The position numbers and the translations under genes were made by a program. Below the pieces are notes generated by a model. The model did no database searches. It saw nothing but the letters and a program-made list of their open reading frames with translations, and was not told the DNA's origin. A stretch of 63,347 bases of DNA from Fidelibacterota bacterium (lineage in GTDB: Bacteria > Pseudomonadota > Alphaproteobacteria > Rhodospirillales > Rhodospirillaceae). Of this stretch, positions 7,601-16,875 are shown piece after piece (within the stretch, counting starts at the first letter, position 1; the number at the start of each line of letters is the position of its first letter). The stretch covers positions 1-63,347 of the forward strand of contig CANJMF010000018.1 in the NCBI GenBank assembly GCA_947475895.1. Reading direction: 5' to 3'.

Positions 7601-9286
7601 TCACGCGGTCGCGATTTCGCTTAAGCCCAGTTCTTCCATCATCGCCTTGCGGATCTCGAACTTCTGCACTTTGCCCGTCACCGTCATGGGGAAGGTGTCC
7701 ACGAAGCGCACATAGCGCGGCACTTTGTAGTGCGCGATTTGACCACGGCAGAACGCGATGATGTCCTCGGTCGTCGCCGACTCACCCGCGCGCAGCTTGA
7801 TCCACGCGCACACTTCTTCGCCGTACTTCACATCCGGCAATCCCACGATCTGCACCGCCTCGATTTTGGGATGGCCGAACAAGAACTCTTCCACCTCGCG
7901 CGGATAAACGTTTTCGCCGCCCCGGATGATCATATCCTTGATGCGCCCGACAACGCTGCCGTAGCCCTGCGCGTCGAGGGTGCCGATGTCGCCCGTATGC
8001 ATCCAGCCATTGGCGTCGACGACCTCCGCGGTCTTTTGCGGATCGTTCCAATACCCAAGCATGACCGAATATCCCCGCACGCAAATCTCGCCCGGCTCAT
8101 TGCGCTTCACCGTGCGCCCTTCGGAGTCGACGATCTTCACCTCCAGATGCGGCAGTACGCGCCCGATGGTGGTGACGCGCCGCTCCAGCGTGTCCTCCAA
8201 CGTCGTCTGAAGGCTGACAGGGCTCGTCTCCGTCATGCCATAGGCGATGCAGACATCGCTCATATGCATGCGGTCGATCACCTTGCGCATCACTTCAATG
8301 GGGCAAGCCGATCCCGCCATGATGCCCGTGCGCAAACCGGAAAGATCAAACCGGCTGAAGTCAGGATGCTCCAACTCAGCGATGAACATTGTCGGTACGC
8401 CGAACAGCCCCGTGCAGTGCTCGGCTTCCACCGTCTTCAACACCGCCAACGGATCGAAACCGTCCGATGCATAAGTCATCGTGGCGCCATGAACTACACA
8501 CGCCAAATTCCCCATGACCATGCCGAAGCAATGATACAGCGGCACCGGAATGCACAGGCGGTCGCTCGCGCGCAGTCCCATGGCGCGCCCCACAAAGAAA
8601 CCGTTGTTCACGATATTCCGGTGGGAAAGCGTCGCACCTTTTGGAAGGCCGGTTGTGCCGCTTGTGAACTGGATGTTGATCGGGTCTTGGGGCGTGAGCG
8701 TTTTCGCAATCGCTTTCAACTTTTCGCGGTCGCTGCTCAGTTCCTCGACGTCATCGAACGACAACCATCCCGGCCGTTTGCCCCCGCCGATCTTGATGAC
8801 CGTGCGCAAGTGCGCAAGGCGCTCCGCGCGGATATCTCCCGATGCTGAAACCAATTCAGGCGCCAGCGTTTCGATCATGCCAACATAATCGCTCGACTTG
8901 AATCTGTCGGCGCATACCAGCGCTTTCACGCCCACTTTGTTGAGCGTGTATTCGACTTCCGACAGTCGATAAGCCGGATTGATGTTGACTTGGATCAGCC
9001 CCGCACGCGCTGTCGCGAATTGGGTGATGACCCACTCCGCACAATTCGGTGCCCATATGCCGACGCGGTCTCCTGGTACAAGACCCAGGCTTAATAATCC
9101 TGCCGCAAACGCATCGACGCGGGCCGCGAAGTCCTGCCACGTCAAACGGATCCCTTGATGGCACGACACGACGGCCTCGCCCTGGGGCCATTGGCGCACG
9201 GCCAAGTCCAGCACTTCGCCTATGGTCAGTTCCAACAACGGCGGCTCGGACGTGCCTCTGACCAAGCTGAGTGTTTCGTCGTGCAT
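7601..9286 (-). CDS. fatty acyl-CoA synthetase (AMP-binding)
   Basis: Adenylate-forming ligase of 561 residues that activates a fatty acid to acyl-CoA through acyl-AMP. The P-loop-like motif [12 protein letters not shown], the A5-type segment YGMTETSP, the hinge motif HTGDIG...[13 protein letters not shown], and the C-terminal catalytic Lys region ([20 protein letters not shown]) are all present, so it looks fully active. It has no signal peptide. Chain-length preference cannot be read. A 90-bp repeat begins shortly after its stop codon. Confidence 0.9.
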   Translation of the reverse strand: MHDETLSLVRGTSEPPLLELTIGEVLDLAVRQWPQGEAVVSCHQGIRLTWQDFAARVDAFAAGLLSLGLVPGDRVGIWAPNCAEWVITQFATARAGLIQVNINPAYRLSEVEYTLNKVGVKALVCADRFKSSDYVGMIETLAPELVSASGDIRAERLAHLRTVIKIGGGKRPGWLSFDDVEELSSDREKLKAIAKTLTPQDPINIQFTSGTTGLPKGATLSHRNIVNNGFFVGRAMGLRASDRLCIPVPLYHCFGMVMGNLACVVHGATMTYASDGFDPLAVLKTVEAEHCTGLFGVPTMFIAELEHPDFSRFDLSGLRTGIMAGSACPIEVMRKVIDRMHMSDVCIAYGMTETSPVSLQTTLEDTLERRVTTIGRVLPHLEVKIVDSEGRTVKRNEPGEICVRGYSVMLGYWNDPQKTAEVVDANGWMHTGDIGTLDAQGYGSVVGRIKDMIIRGGENVYPREVEEFLFGHPKIEAVQIVGLPDVKYGEEVCAWIKLRAGESATTEDIIAFCRGQIAHYKVPRYVRFVDTFPMTVTGKVQKFEIRKAMMEELGLSEIATA

Positions 9287-9348
9287 GCGGCGCGGCCTCC
9301 CAGGCTGTTACAGAGTGAAGCCCGGAAGCCGTTCTAAAATCAAGACGC

Positions 9349-12300
9349 CTAAGCTTGCAGTTTGGCCGCGATGTTGTTGGTCACGGGCACGTCCAACCGG
9401 TCGAGCATTTCCTTCGGCACGATCTGCCAGAAGTTGCGCACTTCCCGGTCCCAATTCACCAACAACTGCTCGGCCCAAGGCGACGACGTCTCGCGCTGAT
9501 GCTCGATGATCAGGTTGCGCAGCAGCGTTTCGTAATGACCCACTTCGATGCGTTGATAAATGATCGTGCCGGTGTTCACCCGGTGCTCGAACTGCTGGTC
9601 GCGGTCGTACACATACGCCATGCCGCCCGTCATGCCCGCACCGAAGTTGGCACCCACTTGGCCCAAGATCACGGCCACGCCGCCCGTCATATATTCGCAC
9701 GCGTTCGAGCCGCAGCCCTCGATGACAGTGATCGCACCCGAATTGCGCACGGCGAAGCGTTCGCCCGCTTGCCCCGCCGCGAACAACTTGCCGCTGGTCG
9801 CGCCGTAAAGCACCGTGTTGCCGATGATGGTGTTCTCGCTCCACATGTAAGTGCACGACGTGGTCGGGCGAATGACAATCGTGCCGCCCGACAAACCTTT
9901 TCCAACGTAATCGTTGGAATCGCCCCACACTTCCAGCTTCAAGCCCTTCACGGCGAAGGCGCCCAGCGATTGCCCGCAACTGCCGCGCAGCCGCACGGTT
10001 AGATGGCCCGGCTGCAAACCGTCCATGCCGTACTTCTTCACGATCATGTGCGACATCTTGGTGCCGATGGCGCGCAGCGTGTTGCGCACGTTATAGGTCA
10101 GTTGCATTTTCTCGCCGTCGTTCAGCAGCGGGCCTGCGTCGGCGATCATCTGTTCGTCCAGCGTCGGCGGGACTTCGTTGCGGCCTTTGACGGCATTGCG
10201 CGTCGGCAAGCCGCCCGCGTCCGGCTGCACCAACAGTGGATTGAGATCGAGATCGTCCAAGTGCGCCGCGCCGCGACTCACCTGGCGCAGCAAGTCCGTG
10301 CGCCCGATCACTTCATCCAACGACTTGAACCCAAGGCTCGCCAGAATGTCGCGCACTTCTTCGGCGATGAAGCTGAACAGGTTCACCACTTTCTCCGGCG
10401 TGCCTGTGAATTTGCGGCGCAGCTCCGGCACTTGCGTGCACACGCCCACAGGGCAGGTGTTGGAATGGCACTGGCGCACCATAATGCAGCCCATGGCGAT
10501 CAGCGACGTCGTGCCGATACCGAACTCTTCCGCGCCCATCATGGCCGCGATCACCACGTCGCGCCCGGTTTTGATGCCGCCGTCGGTGCGCAGCACTACG
10601 CGGTGCCGCAACCGGTTCAGCGTCAGCACCTGATGCACTTCCGTCAGGCCCATTTCCCACGGCAAGCCCGCGTGCTTGATCGACGTCTGTGGCGATGCAC
10701 CCGTGCCGCCGGAATGTCCGGCGATCAAAATCACGTCGGCGTTGGCTTTCGCGACGCCCGCCGCCACCGTGCCGATGCCCGTGCGCGCCACCAGCTTCAC
10801 GCACACGCGCGCATTCGGGTTGATCTGTTTCAGGTCGTAGATGAGCTGCGCCAAATCCTCGATGGAATAAATATCGTGATGCGGCGGAGGCGAAATCAGC
10901 ATCACGCCCGGTGTGGCATGGCGCAGCGTTGCGATCATCTCGGTCACCTTGAAGCCGGGCAGCTGTCCGCCTTCGCCGGGCTTGGCTCCTTGCGCCACTT
11001 TGATTTCAATCTCGCGGCACTGGTTCAAGTATTCCGCCGTCACGCCAAAGCGTCCCGACGCGATTTGCTTGATGGCCGAGTTGGCGTTGTCGCCGTTAGG
11101 CGCCGGCTTATACCGCGCGCGGTCTTCGCCGCCTTCACCGGAGTCCGATTTTGCGCCGATCCGGTTCATGGCGATGTTCAGCGTGCCGTGCGCTTCCGGT
11201 CCCAAGGCCCCCAGCGACATGCCGGGTGTGACAAAGCGTTTGCGGATCTCAGTCGTGGATTCCACCGCTTCCGGCGAAATGGGCTGCACCGCAGGTTTGA
11301 AATCCAGCAAGTCGCGCAGCCAGATCGGCGGCAGTTTGCGAATGCCTTCCGAATATTTCAGGTACGTCGCGTACGTATCCTTCTCCACCGCGGTTTGCAG
11401 AAGGTGGATCAAACGGCCGTCGTGGCCGTGCGGATCGCCCGAGTTCGCCCGATAACGATAAAATCCGCCGACCGGCAGCGTCACCACATGGGCGCGGTAC
11501 GCTTGCGTGTGTTGCTCCAGCGTCTTCTTCTGAATCCCGGCAAGTCCGATGCCCGAAATGCGGCTGCTCATGCCGGGGAAAAATTCCGCTGCCAAGGCGC
11601 GCGATAATCCGACCGCTTCGAAATTATAGCCGCCGCGATAGGAGCTGATCAGCGAGATGCCCATCTTAGACATCACCTTCAAAAGACCTTCACCGATGGC
11701 CTTCTGATAGCGCTTCACGCACTCGTCCAACGCCACGTCGCCGAACAGGCCGCGGCGATGGCGATCCGCAATGGCTTCTTCGGTCAGATACGGGTTCACG
11801 GTCGTCGCGCCCACGCCGATCAGCACGGCGAAGTAATGCACGTCCAGGCATTCACCCGCCCGTACGTTCAGCGATGTAAAAGTGCGCAGCTTCTGGCGAA
11901 TCAAATGCGTATGCACGCAGGCCGCCGCCAAAATCATCGGCATGCTGGCGCGCGGACCCGTCACGTTCTCATCCGACAACACCAAATGGCGCTTGCCGGC
12001 GCGTACCGCTTCCTCGGCTTCCGTTTGAATGCGCGCCAAAGCCTGGCGCAGCGCGTTTTCGCCACCATTCACATCGAACGTACAATCGATCTCGCCCGCG
12101 TTCTCGCCCATGTATTTGCGCATGGCCAAAAACTGCGTCGTCGTTAACATCGGGCTCGAAAGCTGCAGCAGCTCGCACTGCTCCGGCGACTCATCCAAAA
12201 TGTTGCCCAGGTTTCCCAGGCGGGTGTTCAGCGTCATCACGCGGCTTTCGCGCAACGAGTCGATGGGCGGGTTCGTAACTTGGCTAAAATTTTGCCGGAA

Positions 12301-13914
12301 GAAGTGATGCAAGCCGCGATAGTTATGCGCCAACACCGCCAGCGGGGTGTCGTCGCCCATGGAACCCAGCGCTTCTTTGGCATCCACGACCATGGGGTGA
12401 AGGATCAGCTCCATGTCTTCCAGCGTCATGCCGTAAGCCGCCTGTCGGCGGAGTAAGTCCTCTTTCGTCAATGCCGGCTTGGGCGACTTGCTGCCTTTGA
12501 TGATGGCGTCGAGATAGGTCGTGTTCTTGAACCACTGACCGAACGGCTGCTTGGCCGCCAAGTTGTCTTTCAGCTCGCGGTCGCGGAAGAATTTCCCTTC
12601 CACCAAATCGACGCCGATCATTTGCCCAGGACCAACGCGGCCTTTCTCCACCACGTCGCCCGTCGGCACGCGCACCATGCCGGTTTCCGAACCGACGACG
12701 AGCAGGCCGTCTTTGGTCAGCGTGTAGCGCATGGGCCGCAAACCGTTGCGGTCCATATAACCGATGACCCAGCGGCCGTCGGTGGCGCACATAGCGGCGG
12801 GCCCGTCCCACGGCTCCATGACGGCGTTGCAATAGCCGAACAGATCGCGGTGCGCTTCCGGCATCACGGCGTTCTGGCTAATGCTTTCGGGCACGAGCAA
12901 ACATCTCGCCATGGGCGCGCTGCGGCCCGCGCGGCAGATCAGCTCGAACACGTTGTCGAGCGCCGCCGAGTCCGATCCACCCGGCTGGATGATGGGCTTT
13001 AACTCCTCGATCGTCTCGCCGAACGATGGATGCGACAGGCGGCACTCGTGCGCCTTCATCCAGTTCACATTGCCCAGTAGCGTATTGATCTCGCCGTTAT
13101 GCGCCAGCATGCGGAACGGCTGCGCCAAATGCCACGTTGGAAACGTGTTGGTGGAATAGCGTTGGTGATAGATCACGAAGTTCGACGTGAACCGCTCGTC
13201 GAGCAGATCGGGATAAAACGCCGTCAACTGTTCGGCCAGGAACATGCCTTTGTAAATGATCGAACGGCTCGACAGCGAGCAGATGTAGAACTCGCGGATA
13301 TGCTCTTCCTGCACGCGCTTTTCGATGCGCCGGCGCACCAGGTACATGTTGCGTTCAAGGTCGTCGCCGGTCAGGCCGCGCCGGTTCGCCACCATAATCT
13401 GTTCGATCTCGGGGCGCGTGGCGTTGGCCTTTTCGCCGATGATGGCGATATCCACCGGCACCTGACGCCAGCCATAAATATAATAGCCGGCATCCAGCAT
13501 TTCGCTTTCAACGATGGTGCGGCAGGTTTCTTGCGCGCGCAAATCGGTCTTGGGCAAAAATACCATGCCCACGCACAGCACGTCGTTTTCAGGGATGACA
13601 TGGCCGGTGCGCACCACATGATCGCGAAAGAAATCCTGCGGGACCTGCAGATGAATGCCGCAACCGTCGCCCGTCTTTCCGTCCGCATCCACGGCCCCGC
13701 GATGGAACAGCACGCTCAACGCTTCGATGCCCGCTTCCACCACGCGCCGGCGCGGTTGGCCGTCGATAGATACCACCATGCCGACGCCGCACGAGTCATG
13801 TTCGTCGGCGGGATTGTAAGCGTGCCCGGCCGTCAGCTTATCGACATTGGCCCTATAATTGGCGACGAATTGTTCGCCGTTTTCCAATTCATTTTTTTCA
13901 GAAATGTCGGTCAT
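9349..13914 (-). CDS. gltB: glutamate synthase (NADPH) large subunit
   Basis: About 1521 residues, full GltB length. It makes glutamate from glutamine and 2-oxoglutarate together with GltD. The N-terminal glutamine amidotransferase domain has DSCGVGMV near residue 40; this cysteine becomes the N-terminal nucleophile after propeptide removal. Next come the central domain, the FMN/2-oxoglutarate synthase domain (AGHSGGTGASPQTSIKHAG) and a Cys cluster (GCIMVRQCHSNTCPVGVCTQ) for the 3Fe-4S centre. The C-terminal GXGXG beta-helix repeats follow. Start is ATG 13914 (MTDISEKNE), since longer in-frame extensions run into gltD. gltD lies immediately upstream with one base between stop and start. Confidence 0.97.
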   Translation of the reverse strand: MTDISEKNELENGEQFVANYRANVDKLTAGHAYNPADEHDSCGVGMVVSIDGQPRRRVVEAGIEALSVLFHRGAVDADGKTGDGCGIHLQVPQDFFRDHVVRTGHVIPENDVLCVGMVFLPKTDLRAQETCRTIVESEMLDAGYYIYGWRQVPVDIAIIGEKANATRPEIEQIMVANRRGLTGDDLERNMYLVRRRIEKRVQEEHIREFYICSLSSRSIIYKGMFLAEQLTAFYPDLLDERFTSNFVIYHQRYSTNTFPTWHLAQPFRMLAHNGEINTLLGNVNWMKAHECRLSHPSFGETIEELKPIIQPGGSDSAALDNVFELICRAGRSAPMARCLLVPESISQNAVMPEAHRDLFGYCNAVMEPWDGPAAMCATDGRWVIGYMDRNGLRPMRYTLTKDGLLVVGSETGMVRVPTGDVVEKGRVGPGQMIGVDLVEGKFFRDRELKDNLAAKQPFGQWFKNTTYLDAIIKGSKSPKPALTKEDLLRRQAAYGMTLEDMELILHPMVVDAKEALGSMGDDTPLAVLAHNYRGLHHFFRQNFSQVTNPPIDSLRESRVMTLNTRLGNLGNILDESPEQCELLQLSSPMLTTTQFLAMRKYMGENAGEIDCTFDVNGGENALRQALARIQTEAEEAVRAGKRHLVLSDENVTGPRASMPMILAAACVHTHLIRQKLRTFTSLNVRAGECLDVHYFAVLIGVGATTVNPYLTEEAIADRHRRGLFGDVALDECVKRYQKAIGEGLLKVMSKMGISLISSYRGGYNFEAVGLSRALAAEFFPGMSSRISGIGLAGIQKKTLEQHTQAYRAHVVTLPVGGFYRYRANSGDPHGHDGRLIHLLQTAVEKDTYATYLKYSEGIRKLPPIWLRDLLDFKPAVQPISPEAVESTTEIRKRFVTPGMSLGALGPEAHGTLNIAMNRIGAKSDSGEGGEDRARYKPAPNGDNANSAIKQIASGRFGVTAEYLNQCREIEIKVAQGAKPGEGGQLPGFKVTEMIATLRHATPGVMLISPPPHHDIYSIEDLAQLIYDLKQINPNARVCVKLVARTGIGTVAAGVAKANADVILIAGHSGGTGASPQTSIKHAGLPWEMGLTEVHQVLTLNRLRHRVVLRTDGGIKTGRDVVIAAMMGAEEFGIGTTSLIAMGCIMVRQCHSNTCPVGVCTQVPELRRKFTGTPEKVVNLFSFIAEEVRDILASLGFKSLDEVIGRTDLLRQVSRGAAHLDDLDLNPLLVQPDAGGLPTRNAVKGRNEVPPTLDEQMIADAGPLLNDGEKMQLTYNVRNTLRAIGTKMSHMIVKKYGMDGLQPGHLTVRLRGSCGQSLGAFAVKGLKLEVWGDSNDYVGKGLSGGTIVIRPTTSCTYMWSENTIIGNTVLYGATSGKLFAAGQAGERFAVRNSGAITVIEGCGSNACEYMTGGVAVILGQVGANFGAGMTGGMAYVYDRDQQFEHRVNTGTIIYQRIEVGHYETLLRNLIIEHQRETSSPWAEQLLVNWDREVRNFWQIVPKEMLDRLDVPVTNNIAAKLQA

Positions 13915-13915
13915 G

Positions 13916-15421
13916 TCACGAAGCCTTGCGCAAAGAGTCGTCCGCGGCTGCTTTCGCGGCTTGCATAAATTTGTGCATGCTGGCGGCTGCATCGCGGCCA
14001 TCACGGATGGCCCACACCACCAGCGAAGCACCGCGCACGATGTCGCCGGCGGCGAACACGCCATCCATGGTCGTCATCTGTGTGCGGAAATCGGTTTTCA
14101 GCGTGCCCCAGCGCGTCACGCCCAACCCCGCTTCGCCGAACATGGCGGGCAGGTCTTCGGGATCGAAACCGAGCGCCTCGATCACCATGTCGGCGGGCAC
14201 CACGAATTGCGAGCCTTCTACGTCCTGCGGTTTCGCGCGGCCCGATGCGTCCGGCGTGCCTAAGTGAATGCGCACAGCGCGTACACCCGTGACCTTGTTG
14301 TCTGTGTCATGCAGCACCGCTTCAGGCCCCGACAACCACACGAACTCGACGCCTTCTTCGATGGCGTTGGTCACTTCACGCTGCGAGCCCGGCATGTTTT
14401 CCCGGTCGCGGCGATACAAGCACTTCACCGACTTCGCACCTTGGCGAATGGCGGTGCGCACGCAATCCATCGCCGTATCGCCGCCGCCGATGACGACGAT
14501 GTTTTTGCCTTTGGCATTCAACACACCGTTGTCGAAATCCGGCACTGCGTCGCCCAAATCCTTGCGGTTTGATGCCGTCAGATACGTCATAGCTGCAAAT
14601 ACGCCGTTCGCGCCCACGCCGGGGCACGCCAAGGCGCGCGCTTTATAAACGCCGGTCGCCACCAATACCGCGTCATGCTTCTTGCGCAGGTCCGAGAAGC
14701 TGACGGTCTTGCCGACCTCGACATTCGTATGAATGGTGATGCCCGCATCGCTCAACAGTTTCGCGCGCCGCGCCACCACATCCTTCTCCAGCTTGAAGCC
14801 GGGGATTCCATAAATCAGCAAACCGCCAACACGGTCGTAGCGGTCATAGATCTCGACCTTGTAGCCCAGCTTGCGCAATTCCTCGGCCGCCGCCATGCCG
14901 CCAGGCCCTGCGCCGACGATGCCGACCGATTGATCCAGCTCGACCGTGGGCTTAGCAGGTTTCACCCAGCCGTTTTCCCACGCGGTTTCGGTGATGAATT
15001 TTTCCACCGCGCCGATGGTCACCGTGCCGTGCTTGGATTGCTCCAGCACGCAATTGCCTTCGCACAACCGATCCTGCGGACAAATGCGCCCGCAAATCTC
15101 CGGCATGTTGTTGGTGGCCGACGACACTGCATAGGCTTCTTCAAGCCGGCCTTCGGCCGTGAGCTTCAACCAATCGGGAATGTTGTTCTGCACGGGGCAA
15201 TGCACTTGGCAGAACGGAATGCCGCATTGCTCGCAGCGGGAGGCCTGATCGCCGGCATTTTTCTCAGGCCAGGCTTCGTAGATTTCACCGAAGTCCGCAC
15301 GGCGCGAAAGCGGCGAGCGTTTTTTTGGCGTGGCCTGAGGCAAACGGATGAACTGCAACATGTCACGGACCACGGGCAGGGACTCCTCATCTGTGCATGC
15401 CCCAAACATTTGGGGCTTCAT
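13916..15421 (-). CDS. gltD: glutamate synthase small subunit
   Basis: About 501 residues. It carries FAD and NADPH sites and passes electrons to GltB. The N-terminal cysteine cluster CEQCGIPFCQVHCPVQNNIPDW binds 4Fe-4S centres. GIVGAGPGGMAAAEEL is the FAD-binding GxGxxG, and VVIGGGDTAMDCVRTA the NADPH-binding one. Two starts are plausible. ATG 15421 (MKPQMFGAC) has GGAGGTGG about 9 bases upstream, while ATG 15361 (MLQFIRLPQ) matches the usual family N-terminus. I took the first on ribosome-site evidence. The order gltD-gltB on the minus strand implies one operon. Confidence 0.95.
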   Translation of the reverse strand: MKPQMFGACTDEESLPVVRDMLQFIRLPQATPKKRSPLSRRADFGEIYEAWPEKNAGDQASRCEQCGIPFCQVHCPVQNNIPDWLKLTAEGRLEEAYAVSSATNNMPEICGRICPQDRLCEGNCVLEQSKHGTVTIGAVEKFITETAWENGWVKPAKPTVELDQSVGIVGAGPGGMAAAEELRKLGYKVEIYDRYDRVGGLLIYGIPGFKLEKDVVARRAKLLSDAGITIHTNVEVGKTVSFSDLRKKHDAVLVATGVYKARALACPGVGANGVFAAMTYLTASNRKDLGDAVPDFDNGVLNAKGKNIVVIGGGDTAMDCVRTAIRQGAKSVKCLYRRDRENMPGSQREVTNAIEEGVEFVWLSGPEAVLHDTDNKVTGVRAVRIHLGTPDASGRAKPQDVEGSQFVVPADMVIEALGFDPEDLPAMFGEAGLGVTRWGTLKTDFRTQMTTMDGVFAAGDIVRGASLVVWAIRDGRDAAASMHKFMQAAKAAADDSLRKAS

Positions 15422-15710
15422 GACCGCGCCACCTCCCAACGACGCGCCGCTCAAGCAAATTTCGGGAAAGCCTCTCCGGGCCAACCAGAATCGATTTTAT
15501 CGGCGAGAAGGGCGTGAGGCGACTCAATTTCTTCAATTAAGTCAGGTATACTGACATAATGGGTGCGCCGCATATCTAACCGGGGTCAGACGGCATGTTT
15601 TGCGGAATTTTTTCTAAAAATTGGTACGCATGTGTTTACAATATGCGTTACGTAGAGGCATTAGCCACAATCGAATCAAGATGTTATAAGGATTATCTAC
15701 AAGGGGTGGA

Positions 15711-16532
15711 TTGGTTCGGGTGGCATTAACACAAATAGTTGTGCTGGCTATTTTGCAGGGAATCGCACTGGTTTTACCGGTGGGAACGGCCAGTCACGTC
15801 GCCCTCCTGAACGCTTTAACTGGCTGGGAACCGCCCACACCCCAATTCAACCTGGCCAATCATTTCGGCGTTCTCGCGGCGACCCTGATTTATTTCGGGG
15901 GCGACCTTTGGGAGATGGCCACCGGCGTCGCGCGCGCCGCCAAAGGCAAGCGCAATGCCGAGGCGCGTTTGGCGTTTCAACTCATAGCGGCCAGCATCCT
16001 CGCCATCGGCGTCGGGCTCGCGCTGACGATTTATGTTCTCGACGATCAATGGCGGTCGCTCAAGATCACCGCCTGGGCCACGCTCGGTTTCGGTTTTCTT
16101 TTGTTTGTAATCGATCAAACCAGCATGACGGTGAAGCGCGTCGAACATTCAAGCATCGGCGACGCCATATTCGTGGCACTCAGCCAGGTGTTGTCGCTCG
16201 TTCCCGGCGTCAGCCGTGTCGGTATCACAATGACCTTTGCGCGGTTTCTTGGTTACGAGCGCATCGAAGCGGCGCGGTTTTCCTATCTCCTGTCGATTCC
16301 AGCGTTGCTCGCGCTGATTTCAGGCAACGCATACCGATTGTTTAAAGCGCAGGAACTGACCTTTACGCGCCTCGACATCGTCGGCGCCGTCATTGCGTTT
16401 GTCGTCAGCCTCATGACGCTTGCAAGCTTGATGGGCTTTTTAAAGCGCCGCAGCTTTACGCCGATCCTCATCTACCGTCTCATCATCGGCGGCATCGTGG
16501 CCCTTTTGGCCTACGACGTGATCGCGTTCTAA
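15711..16532 (+). CDS. UppP/BacA-like undecaprenyl-diphosphate phosphatase family protein
   Basis: Polytopic membrane protein of 273 residues with the UppP layout. UppP recycles undecaprenyl diphosphate for cell-wall and LPS synthesis. The first motif, normally (E/Q)GxxEFLPxSSxGH, reads QGIALVLPVGTASH here: the second glutamate is leucine. The second motif PGxSRSxxT reads PGVSRVGIT, keeping the arginine. So key residues are partly lost and activity is uncertain. The likely start is TTG 15711, with AAGGGG at 15701-15706; GTG 15720 is an alternative. A strong terminator follows. Confidence 0.78.
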   Translation: MVRVALTQIVVLAILQGIALVLPVGTASHVALLNALTGWEPPTPQFNLANHFGVLAATLIYFGGDLWEMATGVARAAKGKRNAEARLAFQLIAASILAIGVGLALTIYVLDDQWRSLKITAWATLGFGFLLFVIDQTSMTVKRVEHSSIGDAIFVALSQVLSLVPGVSRVGITMTFARFLGYERIEAARFSYLLSIPALLALISGNAYRLFKAQELTFTRLDIVGAVIAFVVSLMTLASLMGFLKRRSFTPILIYRLIIGGIVALLAYDVIAF

Positions 16533-16576
16533 GAACGCGGACGCTCACGCGCAATCGCCGACGGACCATAACGCGA

Positions 16577-16619
16577 CAACCCCACGTACGCGGGTACATG
16601 GGGTTGTTTTATTTTTTTT
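16577..16619 (+). terminator. intrinsic terminator after the UppP-like gene
   Basis: CAACCCCA (16577-16584) pairs with TGGGGTTG (16599-16606), and the inner bases GTAC/GTAC extend the hairpin. A T-rich run to 16619 follows. It lies between convergent genes and could serve both directions. Confidence 0.85.
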
Positions 16620-16659
16620 CGTAAGTCGCTATCGGCTCAGCGGAGTAATTGAGCCTTTT

Positions 16660-16875
16660 TTAGCAACATCGTCCAACGCCGCGCGCAAACTTTGCTTCCA
16701 CGCGATCCTGAAAGAAGGCCTCGTAGCTGAGGACCGATCGATCAGGATGATTGGTGCGCGTGTGCTGAACATACGTCTCGTAGTCCGGCACGCCGCACAT
16801 CAACCGCGCCGAGGCTTGCGCGCGGTCGAACCACGTCGTTAGCAGGTTGGCAGGCTTTTTGGCCGCCTTGCTCAT
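16660..16875 (-). CDS. YbdD/YjiX-family small protein (CstA partner)
   Basis: 71 residues. The segments LMCGVPDYETYVQH, HPDRSVLSYEAFF and C-terminal GRCC match the YbdD/YjiX family (DUF466), nearly always encoded right after CstA-type transporters. Start ATG 16875 overlaps the cstA stop as ATGA, showing translational coupling. Longer upstream extensions would lie inside cstA and are rejected. Its role is presumed to be assisting the transporter. Confidence 0.85.
   Translation of the reverse strand: MSKAAKKPANLLTTWFDRAQASARLMCGVPDYETYVQHTRTNHPDRSVLSYEAFFQDRVEAKFARGVGRCC

Noticed and set aside
7730-8848. Plus-strand open frame of 372 codons
   Set aside because: Antisense to the acyl-CoA ligase, whose catalytic motifs are intact.
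10003-11607. Long plus-strand open frame of 534 codons
   Set aside because: It lies wholly antisense to gltB, whose domains are unmistakable; the His/Arg-rich composition is typical of a shadow frame in GC-rich DNA.
15562-15615. GGGGTCAGAC-type sequence resembling REP-associated words between gltD and the UppP-like gene
   Set aside because: Single occurrence, no palindromic unit and no nearby REP transposase, so not enough to call a REP element.
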